Below are positions 36,799-46,870 of a stretch of DNA of 64,000 nt, piece by piece. The stretch's first letter is position 1, and each line of letters opens with the position of its first letter. Below the pieces are notes generated by a model, which saw only the letters and a list, made by a program, of their open reading frames with translations, was not told the DNA's origin and did no database searches. The stretch is from positions 558,001 to 622,000 of the forward strand of contig NZ_JANUGY010000003.1 of assembly GCF_024756235.1 (NCBI RefSeq), in the 5' to 3' direction. This DNA is from Massilia kyonggiensis. GTDB taxonomy: Bacteria > Pseudomonadota > Gammaproteobacteria > Burkholderiales > Burkholderiaceae_D. A program made the position numbers and the translations under genes.

Positions 36799-37395
36799 TC
36801 AACAGTAGCTACTAGTAATGAGAAAGTATGCGCCGATAGATAACGCAAACACAATCAATACTCCGCACGTCACAAGTGTGGTAAGCGGTATCTTATCGCG
36901 CCAAAAGCGAAACGTTATTTGTTCCTCAATCCACCCGATCTGCTGCTGCCAGAAGAACTTGTAGTGGGCTGCGGTATCACTTAAGAATATTTGACGAGAA
37001 ATGCCAGCACCATTGGCGGCCGACCTGATACGTCCATATTCTGCTTCGCATGCGGAAAAGTCCGAGGTGGGCGGCATTGATTTGACAGTTGAATACAATG
37101 AACGCAGCGACTGGAACGACTGCGTCAATTCCTCCCCGGCTTTCATGTACACGTTTTTGTCATAAAAACCCATGTACAAACTTGCCACTGAGAAAATGAT
37201 AAGCATAGCGGAAGGAACTTTTTCGCTCAGCATCGGAAACACCAAAGCCAGAACACCGACTGCCAGCGAGAAGAAGCCAATCCAGCCTGGCAACTTATCA
37301 ACAAATTCTGCCGTTGCGAAATGCTTCTTCGCGCCGTACCCCACGTTGTAGCCAGACTCTGCAATCTGCTTCAACAGTTCTTGTTGACTTACCAT
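36799..37395 (-). CDS. SLATT-domain membrane effector of the CBASS-type pair
   Basis: The 198-residue protein has two adjacent helices near the N-terminus (GWIGFFSLAVGVLALVFPML, SAMLIIFSVASLYMGFY), an amphipathic helical cytoplasmic stretch and a third helix at the C-terminus (TLVTCGVLIVFALSIGAYF). This is the architecture of SLATT proteins, predicted pore-forming effectors encoded beside SMODS nucleotidyltransferases. The gene precedes the CD-NTase gene with the stop and the alternative TTG start overlapping, so the two are co-translated. The ATG at 37395 is preferred over the GTG at 37398. The expected function is membrane disruption when the cyclic nucleotide is made. The family name is inferred from topology and partner. 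Confidence 0.85.
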   Translation of the reverse strand: MVSQQELLKQIAESGYNVGYGAKKHFATAEFVDKLPGWIGFFSLAVGVLALVFPMLSEKVPSAMLIIFSVASLYMGFYDKNVYMKAGEELTQSFQSLRSLYSTVKSMPPTSDFSACEAEYGRIRSAANGAGISRQIFLSDTAAHYKFFWQQQIGWIEEQITFRFWRDKIPLTTLVTCGVLIVFALSIGAYFLITSSYC

Positions 37396-37488
37396 CACCG
37401 TCCTATGCGTAGCTATCGAAGTTAACTTCTATCGTCACATCGCGACTTCCGGTTCTCATGATACGCGTGAACAATGGTAGAAGGGTAA

Positions 37489-38090
<602 letters not shown>

Positions 38091-38091
38091 A

Positions 38092-38562
38092 ACCCAGCCG
38101 CGTACCGTATTTGCCTACCTTGCTGGTATTGGCATTTTCCGCAGTACAAACGCTGGCGTTACATGGCAGTTTTTCAACCACGGCCCCGCGGATCCCTTGG
38201 TACAGTTCGCCCACTCCAATATGCCAAGTAAAACTGGAACGGGATGGCTATTCGCTGCAACGTCCAAGGGAGTGCGCCGCGCGATGAGTTGTCATTGTGG
38301 ATGGCAAAGTGCTGGCCAGCTCAGCTTCAGCTTCCGCGCTGTGGAAAACGATGCTGCCTTGCCGGCCCGTGTCTACGCTGCTGCGCGCGATGGATTCTTT
38401 ATTAGTCCAGATGGTGGCGACCACTGGGTCAGGATGCGATCGCCAGTGGCTCCGATCACCGCACTGGAAAGCACGTCGTCGGGGAGTCTGTACGGTGCGA
38501 TCAACGGCAAGCTAATCCGCAGCACAAATCGAGGCGTTACATGGGAATACATTTCCGAATAA
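38092..38562 (+). pseudogene. BNR/sialidase-like propeller protein fragment
   Basis: Directly behind the IS3 terminal repeat, an open frame encodes RTVFAYLAGIGIFRSTNAG, later FFISPDGGDHWVRM and KLIRSTNRGVTWEYIS before a stop at 38562. These are BNR/Asp-box repeats (S-x-D-x-G-x-x-W) of a beta-propeller protein such as a WD40/YCF48-like or sialidase-type exoprotein. There is no start codon with a ribosome-binding site, so the 5' part was lost, probably by the IS insertion. The remnant is about 155 codons. Confidence 0.7.
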
Positions 38563-38704
38563 GCTGTGCACGTGCTGTTGCACAAAAGCGACCGGTGAAG
38601 CGTCAAGCGGCGGCAAGAATCGTACGGTGGTGCTCCAGCTCTTAAATCGGCCCCTGCCTGCCGATACGATCAATCAACGCAGCGTTACGACATTCGTACG
38701 GCCA

Positions 38705-38947
38705 TTAGGCCCCTCCTCGCTCGACATCTCCAGCGTTGATTTCACCACCATGTTCAACATCGACGCGGTAGGTGGATTGGTCCCGCCCTTCGACGCTACC
38801 AATTTCAGGAGACGCATCGCTGTCGACACGCTCCACGTCAGTATCGACGTTCATGTTGCGTGTTGTCTCGACATTCGCTTCGCTTTCAGGGCGTTGGGAA
38901 TCATCAGGCGATGGTGCGGGCACTTTCGTGCGCTTTTTTGTTGCCAT
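38705..38947 (-). CDS. Small acidic hypothetical protein (80 residues)
   Basis: MATKKRTKVPAPSPDDSQRP... is a hydrophilic, probably disordered protein with a basic N-terminus and many Asp/Glu/Val residues (MNVDTDVERVDSDASPE). The ATG at 38947 has GGAGGAAGCC upstream, a near-perfect ribosome-binding site, which is why it is called. No family is recognised. It lies between the BNR remnant and gmhA, on the gmhA strand. Confidence 0.5.
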   Translation of the reverse strand: MATKKRTKVPAPSPDDSQRPESEANVETTRNMNVDTDVERVDSDASPEIGSVEGRDQSTYRVDVEHGGEINAGDVERGGA

Positions 38948-39027
38948 GGCTTCCTCCAAAACTTGCAATCCGAGGATGCAAATCGACCTTGGATCGGATC
39001 ATAGTTTCGATCAACTGCTTATTTGAA

Positions 39028-39633
39028 CTAAAGATCGCCTTTGCCAGAAACGTAATTTTCTGGAAACAGATCGCGTTCCACCAACTCGAGCAAAATATGG
39101 ATGATCTTGATATGCATTTCCTGCACGCGGTCGGCATACGCGCCGCCAGGGCTGCAAATGCAGACATCGCACAGGGCCTGCAGCGGCGCCCCCGGCATTC
39201 CGGTCAAACCGATCACACGCATGTCCAGCTGGCGCGCTGCCTCCGCGGCAACAAGGATCGATGGGCTTTTTCCGCTGGTGCTAATCGCGAGTAATACGTC
39301 ACCACGACGCCCATGCGCTTGGATATATCTCGAGAACACTTGGTCATAGCCATAATCATTGGCGACACAGGTAATGTGGGTTGGATCGCTGATGGCAATC
39401 GCCGCGAGTCCCGGGCGATTGTTGCGGAACCTGCCCGTGAACTCTTCGGCAAAATGCATCGCATCGCACATCGATCCGCCATTCCCGCACGAGAAAGCCT
39501 TGCCCGAGCTGCGAAAGGCGGATGTAAGCAGGTCGGCAGCATCCACGATGCTTTGAAGACTGCGCTCGTCATTCAGGAATCGGTTAAGAGCCGACTGCGC
39601 GTCGGCCAGGCTATTCTTGACGTGTTCGATCAT
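39028..39633 (-). CDS. gmhA: Phosphoheptose isomerase (sedoheptulose 7-phosphate isomerase)
   Basis: The 201-residue SIS-domain enzyme makes D-glycero-D-manno-heptose 7-phosphate for the LPS inner core or heptose-containing nucleotides. The fold is clear: FSCGNGGSMCDAMHFAEEFTGRF (~47-69), AIAISDPTHITCVANDYGYDQVFSRY, LLAISTSGKSPSIL and VQEMHIKIIHILLELVE with the catalytic Glu/His region. The usual GGSHCDAMHF has Met in place of His, which may be tolerated. The length is normal. It follows kdsA by 53 bases on the same strand inside the transposon. No gmhB/hldE gene accompanies it, so it probably feeds a host pathway. Confidence 0.92.
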   Translation of the reverse strand: MIEHVKNSLADAQSALNRFLNDERSLQSIVDAADLLTSAFRSSGKAFSCGNGGSMCDAMHFAEEFTGRFRNNRPGLAAIAISDPTHITCVANDYGYDQVFSRYIQAHGRRGDVLLAISTSGKSPSILVAAEAARQLDMRVIGLTGMPGAPLQALCDVCICSPGGAYADRVQEMHIKIIHILLELVERDLFPENYVSGKGDL

Positions 39634-39686
39634 ATTTTTGCACCGATGAAATCACTCTGGGTTGCTTAACTGGCGAAACCGAAGGA

Positions 39687-40562
<876 letters not shown>

Positions 40563-40615
40563 TTACTGTTCATGATAGCGCTGGCAGTCAAACACCTTCG
40601 CGCAGTAGAAAACAC

Positions 40616-41656
40616 TTATTCCATCAGGGCCTGGGCCGCGGCAACCTGGCCGCGGTAGGCGTCGAAGATGCCGCGTAGGGCGTCGGCCATGGACGTGGTC
40701 GGGGCCCAGCCCAGGTCGTCCTTGGTGTTGTCGATCTTCGGCACGCGGTTCTGCACGTCCTGGTAGCCGGCGCCGTAGTAGGCCCCCGAGCTGGTTTCGA
40801 CGATCTGCACCTTCTGCGCGCCGGCAGCGTATTCCGGGTACTCGGCGGCGAGCTTCAGCATCATGCTGGCCAGTTCGCGGATCGAGTAATTGTTGACCGG
40901 GTTGCCGATGTTGTAGATCTGGCCGCTGGCCTTGCCGTCCTCGTTCTCGATGATCTTCATGAGGGCGTCGATGCCGTCATCGATGTAGGTGAAGGCGCGC
41001 TTCTGGGCGCCGCCGTCGACCAGCGAGATGGGTTCGCCGCGCACGATGTGGCCGAAGAACTGGGTCAGCACGCGCGAAGAACCTTCCTTCGGGGTGTGGA
41101 TCGAATCCAGGCCTGCGCCGATCCAGTTGAAGGGACGGAACAGGGTGAAATTCAAACCTTCCATGCCGTAGCCCCAGATCACGCGGTCCATCAGCTGCTT
41201 CGAGCAGGCGTAGATCCAGCGAGGCTTGTTGATCGGGCCATAGACCAGCTCCGAGTTCTCCGGATCGAATTCCTCGTCGTGGCACATGCCATACACTTCC
41301 GAGGTCGACGGGAACACCAGGTGCTTCCTGTATTTGGCGGCCGAGCGCACGATCGGCAGGTTGGCTTCGAAGTCCAGCTCGAACACCTTCAGCGGCTGCT
41401 GCACATAGGTCGACGGCGTCGCGATGGCGACCAGCGGCAAGATCACGTCGCACTTCTTGACGTGGTACTCGACCCATTCGGTATTGATCGTGATGTCGCC
41501 TTCGAAGAAGTGCATGCGCGGATAGCTAAGCAGGTCGCTGATGCGGTCTGTGCTCATGTCCATGCCGTAGACTTCCCAGTCGGTGGTCTCGAGGATACGC
41601 TTGGACAGGTGGTGGCCGATGAAGCCGTTGACGCCGAGAATAAGGACTTTTTTCAT
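40616..41656 (-). CDS. ArnA-dehydrogenase-like / UDP-4-keto-pentose (UDP-xylose) synthase
   Basis: The 346-residue extended SDR has GVNGFIGHHL (GxxGxxG, ~9-18), the catalytic PSTSEVYGM and YACSKQLMD (Tyr-x-x-x-Lys). FRPFNWIGAGLDSIHTPKEG and AFTYIDDGIDALM are close in pattern to the C-terminal decarboxylase domain of ArnA. It has no formyltransferase domain, so it is the stand-alone form that oxidises and decarboxylates UDP-glucuronate to UDP-4-keto-pentose or UDP-xylose. These feed 4-amino-arabinose or xylose modification of LPS. No arnB, arnC or arnT gene is nearby. The base composition is clearly more GC-rich than the tns genes, so it was probably acquired from a different donor. Confidence 0.88.
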   Translation of the reverse strand: MKKVLILGVNGFIGHHLSKRILETTDWEVYGMDMSTDRISDLLSYPRMHFFEGDITINTEWVEYHVKKCDVILPLVAIATPSTYVQQPLKVFELDFEANLPIVRSAAKYRKHLVFPSTSEVYGMCHDEEFDPENSELVYGPINKPRWIYACSKQLMDRVIWGYGMEGLNFTLFRPFNWIGAGLDSIHTPKEGSSRVLTQFFGHIVRGEPISLVDGGAQKRAFTYIDDGIDALMKIIENEDGKASGQIYNIGNPVNNYSIRELASMMLKLAAEYPEYAAGAQKVQIVETSSGAYYGAGYQDVQNRVPKIDNTKDDLGWAPTTSMADALRGIFDAYRGQVAAAQALME

Positions 41657-41723
41657 AAATATTGTTGCTTAACTAAATGCTAAATAGGGCTGTTACAGAT
41701 GCTGTTTTAATTTCCTGCGAAAA

Positions 41724-41987
41724 CTAACGCTTGTTTTTTTGTCGCCGCTTGTCCGGCCTTTTCTCTCTTCGCCCGTTGGGCTGCTTTAATCGCTTCAAAT
41801 TGGGACTCTTCCGCCGCTTCCAGATTTCCACCAGCTTGAAAATTACCAGCAACAAAACAATGCAGATGACAGAGCCGAAAAAGGAAATCAGCAAATCCTC
41901 TGTCGGCAACACGGGTTCTTTACGCATGTCGATTTTCAAAAATTTTGAGATAGACACATGAACCAGTGCGTCATACAAGCATGTCAA
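41724..41987 (-). CDS. Small membrane protein with basic tail, hypothetical
   Basis: Up to 87 residues: one membrane helix (LLISFFGSVICIVLLLVIFK) followed by a very basic tail of Lys, Arg and Asn to the C-terminus. The start is unclear: the frame opens with TTG at 41987, while the first ATG (MRKEPVLPTE) at about 41927 lacks a good ribosome-binding site. It slightly overlaps the end of the ZIP gene. No family is recognised. Confidence 0.4.
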   Translation of the reverse strand: MTCLYDALVHVSISKFLKIDMRKEPVLPTEDLLISFFGSVICIVLLLVIFKLVEIWKRRKSPNLKRLKQPNGRREKRPDKRRQKNKR

Positions 41988-42690
41988 TCATGAACAGTAG
42001 GATAAAACCTGCAAAAAACATCGCTGTCTGGATCGGCGTTTCGGTCTCCTCATGCGCCTCTACCAGTAACTCTTCGGTAACCAGGTAAAGTAGCGCCGCG
42101 ACACCCAATGCCAGTAGTGCGTCGATAAAGACCGGCGTCACGGCATTCAATATCCCTGCCCCTGCGCCGGCTCCAGCAAGCAATGCGATACCGAGCATTG
42201 CCGCTGTGCCGCCGATTCTCAGCGCAGTCTGTCCGACGCTGCGCAACGAGGTTGCACATGAGACGCCAAGGAAGAACAATTCAAGCACCAGGCCAACCGT
42301 CAGCAGGAGCCCCTGTTTTTCCCCGGCAGCGAACGACAGGCCTATGAGTGCGCCATCGAGGACCACGTCGACACCCATTGCCGTGATCAATCCGCGCGTA
42401 TCGCGGCCCCCTGCTGCATCTTCACGTCGATCGCCAAACCATTTCAGGGCGAGCATGAAGGCGACGCCACAGGAGAAGCCGATGAACGTCGGCCACGGCA
42501 TTCGCCGGTGCACGAGGTCAGGCAGCAACTCGACGGCGAGCACGCTGAACACGGTGCCGGCAGCGAAATGCTGGACCGCGCTGCGTAGTCCGGCGCCGGG
42601 TTGACGAACGAGCGCGATCAAAGCCCCTGCCAGCACAGCGATCGCGGGCAAGGCGGCATAGCCCAGCACTTTGGACAGTGCTGCGCTCAT
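41971..42690 (-). CDS. ZIP-family divalent metal transporter
   Basis: This 239-residue polytopic membrane protein has about seven to eight hydrophobic helices. The conserved His-bearing segments of ZIP transporters are replaced by AGTVFSVLAVELLPDLVHRR and MGVDVVLDGALIGLSFAAG, with Glu and Asp in the metal path. YLVTEELLVEAHEETET lies near the C-terminus. Proteins of this group are often coded beside CzcA or P-type ATPases in metal islands. Its ATG overlaps the ATPase stop as ATGA, so the two are co-translated. The direction of transport and the metal are unknown. Confidence 0.8.
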   Translation of the reverse strand: MSAALSKVLGYAALPAIAVLAGALIALVRQPGAGLRSAVQHFAAGTVFSVLAVELLPDLVHRRMPWPTFIGFSCGVAFMLALKWFGDRREDAAGGRDTRGLITAMGVDVVLDGALIGLSFAAGEKQGLLLTVGLVLELFFLGVSCATSLRSVGQTALRIGGTAAMLGIALLAGAGAGAGILNAVTPVFIDALLALGVAALLYLVTEELLVEAHEETETPIQTAMFFAGFILLFMIDMLV

Positions 42691-45299
42691 GACGACACCT
42701 TCGCTGCACCCACAGCCTGTTTCTTCGTGGGCGGCGCTGGACGCTGGTCTGGACCTGTCGCCGTCCCCGGATAGGCGAGTAGGCGGAGCGCATTGATGAC
42801 GACAAGCAGGGTCGAGCCTTCGTGGAACAGGACCGCGGTCCCGATGTTCAAGCCGAAAATGGTTGCCGGAATAAGCACCGCGACGACGCCCAGGCTGACC
42901 CAGAGGTTTTGCTTGATGACCCGGCGCGTACGGCGCGACAGCCCAACCGCGAACGGAAGCTGGCTGAGGTCGTCGCTCATCAACGCGACATCCGCCGCTT
43001 CAAGGGCGACGTCCGAGCCTGCTGCTCCCATGGCGATGCCGACAGTGGCATTCGCCATGGCCGGTGCGTCGTTGACGCCGTCGCCAACCATGGCGACTTT
43101 GCCGTGACGTTCACGTAAGGCCTTTACCGTTTCGACCTTTTGCTCGGGCATCAGGTCACCCTTCGCTTCGGTCAGGCCGACGGTGCGCGCAACGGCATCG
43201 GCAACCTGTTGATTGTCGCCCGACAGCATGACCAGACGCTCGATGCCGAGTTCACGCAATTGCTTCATGACAGACGGCGCCGCTGGGCGGGGCGTGTCCA
43301 TCACACCAATCACGCCGAGGAAGCGCGCTCCCTTGCGTACGACCATCGTGGTACGCCCCGATTGCACCAGTTTGTCGTTTGCTCGGGACAGTTCAACCGG
43401 CAACCGCATACCGTCCAGCTCATCAAACAGGATGGGTTTGGCGATATAGGTCGTTTCGCCATCGACCGAAGCCTGCACGCCACGGCCGGTCAAGCCGCGC
43501 ACATCGTCCGCACGCACTGAAGCAGCATTCGCAGGCAACCGTTCGCGTCCGCCTTCAACCAGTGCCGATGCCAGCGGATGGTCGCTGTGCGATTCGACCG
43601 CGACCACTACTGCCAGCAATTCCGGCTCGCTGACGCCGTCAGCAGGCAGCACATCGGTCAATTTCGGTCGGCCTTCGGTCAGGGTTCCTGTCTTGTCGAA
43701 GGCGATCGAATTGAGACTTCCAAGATTCTCCAGCGGACCGCCGCCTTTCACCAAAACGCCGCTGCGGCCGGCGCGGGCGACGCCTGACAGCACGGCGCTC
43801 GGCACCGAAATCGCCAGGGCGCATGGGCTGGCCGCGACCAGCACCGCCATGGCGCGGTAGAAGCTGTCCGAGAAGCTCTCGTCGATGACAAAGAAGGCCA
43901 GCATCAATAGGACAACCAGCCCCAGGATCACGGGAACGAAAATGCGTTCGAACTTGTCGGTGAATTGCTGTGTAGGCGAACGCTGGGCTTCGGCTTCCGC
44001 CACCATCTGCACGACACGCGCCATGGTCGACTGCGACGCAAGGCGCGCCACCATGACGTCCATCGCACCTGCGCCGTTGATGGTGCCGGCGAAGACCCGG
44101 TTATTGGCCTTCACGCGATCGAACGCCGCAATCGCAGCCTTCCCGTCTTCGACAGGTGACTTGTCGACCGGAACGCTTTCCCCCGTGACCGGCGCCTGGT
44201 TCACACTCGAGCTGCCCTTGACCACGACGCCATCGGCCGGGAGGCGCTCGTTCGGCTTTACCAGTACAACGTCGCCTGGCTGCAGTTTCTCGACCGGAAT
44301 CTCTTCCGTCGTGTCACCTTTCTTCAGCAGTGCAGTTTCGGGAGCAAGCTTGGCGAGGGCTTCGATCGCGCGTCGTGCGCGTCCCATTGCGAAGTGCTCC
44401 AGCGAGTGGCCAAGACTGAACAGGAACAGCAGCAGACCGCCTTCCGCCCATTTGCCCAGCGCCGCCGCACCGACCGCTGCCACCAGCATCAGCGTGTCGA
44501 TCTCGAAGCGGCGTGCGAGGATGTTCTCGATGGCTTCCTTCGCCGTAAAGAAGCCCCCGCACAGGTAGGCGCCGATGTACAGTGCGAGCGGTAGCCAGCC
44601 AGGCGTGGCGCCGCTGCGCTCGACAAGCCAGCCGGCGAGCACGAACGCACCGGCCGCCACGGCGAAAATCAGTTCGGTATGCTCCCCGAAGATGCCGCCG
44701 TGCCCGTGTTCGTGACCCGCATGGGCGTCTTCCTTCCCATGCTTGTGTTCCTGTTCGCCATGCTTGTGTTCCTGTTCGCCATGCTTGGCATGATCGTGAT
44801 CCGCGGTGTGTCCTTCATCCGGCTTGGCTTTAGCGGCCGCCCTATCCACATGTGCCGGATCTGTCCCGACGCCGCGCACCAGATTTTCCAGCTGCATCTG
44901 CGTCACGCTTGAGCGTTCGTACTCCACCCGGATCCTGCCCGATGGCGAAACCTCTGCTTCCATCACGCCAGGAACATGGCGCAAGCGCTCGGCGAACAAT
45001 CGCGCTTCGCGGGCATGCAGCGGTGCCGGCGTGCAGCCAAGGTAGTGTGCGAACTTCTCCGTGAGTTGCGCACCGACGGCGCTCACCAGTTCACGCAGCC
45101 TTCCGACCGTGATGACCGCGGGATCATAGTGCAGGCAGAGCATGGGAGGCGCCCCCTCGGGGGTCTTCATATGAACCCGCTCGACGCCAGGCCGCCCCTG
45201 CAAAAGGCCAATGAGCCGGCTGATACATGGATCCCTTGGATCGTCGACTTCCGGCAGTACTAACGGCAATTCCAGCCGTACTCGGTTCAACTCTTCCAT
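42687..45299 (-). CDS. Heavy-metal translocating P1B-type ATPase with His-rich linker
   Basis: The 870-residue membrane ATPase belongs to the zinc/cadmium/lead-exporting type. Residues ~1-150 hold two degenerate ferredoxin-like domains without CxxC; an HEHKHG-rich linker runs ~155-195. Then come transmembrane helices with the metal motif AASPCALAISVPSAV (SPC), the phosphorylation site DKTGTLTEG, GDGVNDAPAMANA and the soluble HP locus (SHSDHPLASALVEGG). SPC and the His-rich part favour Zn/Cd over Cu. It shares an operon with the ZIP gene and sits next to the czc block, separated by the lipoprotein, flgB-like and DUF6328 genes. Confidence 0.92.
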   Translation of the reverse strand: MEELNRVRLELPLVLPEVDDPRDPCISRLIGLLQGRPGVERVHMKTPEGAPPMLCLHYDPAVITVGRLRELVSAVGAQLTEKFAHYLGCTPAPLHAREARLFAERLRHVPGVMEAEVSPSGRIRVEYERSSVTQMQLENLVRGVGTDPAHVDRAAAKAKPDEGHTADHDHAKHGEQEHKHGEQEHKHGKEDAHAGHEHGHGGIFGEHTELIFAVAAGAFVLAGWLVERSGATPGWLPLALYIGAYLCGGFFTAKEAIENILARRFEIDTLMLVAAVGAAALGKWAEGGLLLFLFSLGHSLEHFAMGRARRAIEALAKLAPETALLKKGDTTEEIPVEKLQPGDVVLVKPNERLPADGVVVKGSSSVNQAPVTGESVPVDKSPVEDGKAAIAAFDRVKANNRVFAGTINGAGAMDVMVARLASQSTMARVVQMVAEAEAQRSPTQQFTDKFERIFVPVILGLVVLLMLAFFVIDESFSDSFYRAMAVLVAASPCALAISVPSAVLSGVARAGRSGVLVKGGGPLENLGSLNSIAFDKTGTLTEGRPKLTDVLPADGVSEPELLAVVVAVESHSDHPLASALVEGGRERLPANAASVRADDVRGLTGRGVQASVDGETTYIAKPILFDELDGMRLPVELSRANDKLVQSGRTTMVVRKGARFLGVIGVMDTPRPAAPSVMKQLRELGIERLVMLSGDNQQVADAVARTVGLTEAKGDLMPEQKVETVKALRERHGKVAMVGDGVNDAPAMANATVGIAMGAAGSDVALEAADVALMSDDLSQLPFAVGLSRRTRRVIKQNLWVSLGVVAVLIPATIFGLNIGTAVLFHEGSTLLVVINALRLLAYPGTATGPDQRPAPPTKKQAVGAAKVSS
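44738..44779. repeat. 21-bp tandem repeat coding for the His-rich linker
   Basis: Two perfect 21-bp copies (CATGCTTGTGTTCCTGTTCG plus one base) at 44738-44758 and 44759-44779, with a partial third copy after them. The unit encodes a Gly-Glu-Gln-Glu-His-Lys-His type repeat of the ATPase linker, and copy number could vary by slippage. Confidence 0.75.
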
Positions 45300-45378
45300 T
45301 TGCTTACCTTTCTCTCGAAACGGCCAGTATGAAAATGCGATCGCACATGGTCGGTGCTGGATCGCACTAACGAGCTAT

Positions 45379-45723
45379 TCAGTTCTGCTTCGCGATAATT
45401 CCAGGTTTATGATTGCCGATGCAGTAAGGCGAAGCTACCAAGACCCGGTCGCTCAACTTCAGCTCAATTTCATTGCTAACAAAAATGTTGACGTACCTTT
45501 TACTACGAAGGTGCTTGAACTGAACTTCGATATACCGCCCTGAGGAGCGTTGGGCCTCTGTGAGGGACACCAGGCATTCAGGGTGATCGGTGGGAGTCTC
45601 ATTTGATGGGTATATTTTCTGCACATACCCGGTCTGCGTTCCCAAATCGTCGGGCCGATACGTGACGCAAGCGGCCAGACCATGCAGGACAATCATCCCT
45701 GGAATAATCACCTTGGCTCTCAC
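45379..45723 (-). CDS. Hypothetical lipoprotein
   Basis: The 114-residue product starts MRAKVIIPGMIVLHGLAACVTYR, a signal peptide with lipobox LAAC. The mature part (FKHLRSKRYVNIFVSNEIEL) is mostly beta-rich and short. No family is recognised. It lies 5 bases downstream of the flgB-like gene on the same strand, so the two are probably co-transcribed. Confidence 0.6.
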   Translation of the reverse strand: MRAKVIIPGMIVLHGLAACVTYRPDDLGTQTGYVQKIYPSNETPTDHPECLVSLTEAQRSSGRYIEVQFKHLRSKRYVNIFVSNEIELKLSDRVLVASPYCIGNHKPGIIAKQN

Positions 45724-45728
45724 AATTC

Positions 45729-46175
45729 TCAGCCTATTAAATTCTTGAGCATTGAATCCATTTCCCGATATTCGTCAGCCACCTTCTGCAGCAAGAACTG
45801 ATGCTTGACAGCCTGTTCGGCAAACGCACCTCGTTCCGTGTCCATGTCGACCGTGTTCCCGTCCACCGAACGTTGTACAGGGATGCGATAGCTGGAAAAT
45901 ATTTCGAGCTCGCTTTGACTATTGCTGACGCCGGCACGACAGCGTGTCTTGTCGGCGGCATCGGTTGCAGGTGCGGCTTCGAGCAGCGCTTGTTGCATGG
46001 CCGCTCGAAAGTCGATGTCACGCGCTTTATAGTTCGGGGTATCGGCATTGGCGATATTCGACGCGAGAACGTTCAATCGCCGCTCCGACACCTGAAGCGC
46101 TCTTTTCCAAAAATCGTCCTTATCCGATGCGGCGCTCGCCGATGTGGCGCACACACGATTTTTGATGCCGTCCAT
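45729..46175 (-). CDS. Flagellar rod FlgB-like protein, orphan copy in the transposon
   Basis: The 148-residue protein has the flagellar-rod signature LNVLASNIANADTPNYKARD (~35-54) and GNTVDMDTERGAFAEQAVKH near 105-124, the typical C-terminal half of FlgB. FlgB is normally about 130 residues and sits with flgC; no other flagellar gene is near. An extra Ala/Ser-rich N-terminus (CATSASAASDKDD) is present. The strong GGAGGAG ribosome-binding site before the ATG at 46175 argues for an expressed gene. It may be a cast-off of a flagellar locus or may modify the host rod. Confidence 0.85.
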   Translation of the reverse strand: MDGIKNRVCATSASAASDKDDFWKRALQVSERRLNVLASNIANADTPNYKARDIDFRAAMQQALLEAAPATDAADKTRCRAGVSNSQSELEIFSSYRIPVQRSVDGNTVDMDTERGAFAEQAVKHQFLLQKVADEYREMDSMLKNLIG

Positions 46176-46186
46176 CTCTCCTCCTT

Positions 46187-46738
46187 TCAGGTATCGTCAA
46201 ACAGAGTTTTCTGTTTCGACGACGAAGCTGCCGGAATCGAATTCCGCCTTTTCCAGAACCACGGATACAGCCACCACAGAACCAGGATCATTGAGGCAAA
46301 CACCGCGCCCACACCGAGGCCTGCCGGGTGACCAACGACTTCCGCAATCACCAAACTCGCACATAGAACCAGGGACAGAGAGAGAAAAAATGCCCCCGTC
46401 AACATCTGTATGCTTGCGACATCCTTGAAATGCACGCGATCCTCAAGCGGGCGCAGCAAGCGATGCTGTACGGCTGGAGCAGTAAACAGGATCAGACTCG
46501 ATAGCGAGCACAGGAAAGTCGCCATGAATATCCATTTCTCCAGCTGGACGATTTGGCGGAAGCCCGAGGTGAAAGGCAATGCAATGAGAAAGCCATTCAA
46601 GAGTTGCGCACCGGGAAGCAGGATGCGCAGCTCATTGAGCATCTCCGTCATGTCCGTTTCGTCGTGTCCATTGAACACAGCTCTCGAACAGTCCTCGACT
46701 GGTTTGACCTGAGTCGCCTCGCTAAATTGACTAGTCAT
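46187..46738 (-). CDS. DUF6328-family membrane protein
   Basis: The 183-residue membrane protein has four hydrophobic helices. It contains LNELRILLPGAQLLNGFLIALPFTSGF followed by EKWIFMATFLCSLSSLILFTAP, the pattern of the DUF6328 family as I know it. The function is unknown. The ATG at 46738 (MTSQFSEATQ) is chosen because AGGAG precedes it by ten bases. It lies 11 bases upstream of the flgB-like gene and 132 bases downstream of czcA. Confidence 0.65.
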   Translation of the reverse strand: MTSQFSEATQVKPVEDCSRAVFNGHDETDMTEMLNELRILLPGAQLLNGFLIALPFTSGFRQIVQLEKWIFMATFLCSLSSLILFTAPAVQHRLLRPLEDRVHFKDVASIQMLTGAFFLSLSLVLCASLVIAEVVGHPAGLGVGAVFASMILVLWWLYPWFWKRRNSIPAASSSKQKTLFDDT

Positions 46739-46870
46739 CGTGCTCGAACTCCTAAAGCTCAACCGGTATCGTCATGGCAGCTGCTTGGTGCCATCCTGTC
46801 CAATGCGCTAGCGGGCCCGGCAGAGCCAGCGAGCCGAACGCCCGCCAGCTCTGCTCAAGCGATGCATGCA

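Noticed and set aside
45399..45692. Alternative frames overlapping the lipoprotein gene
   Set aside because: Only the lipobox frame has a sensible signal sequence.
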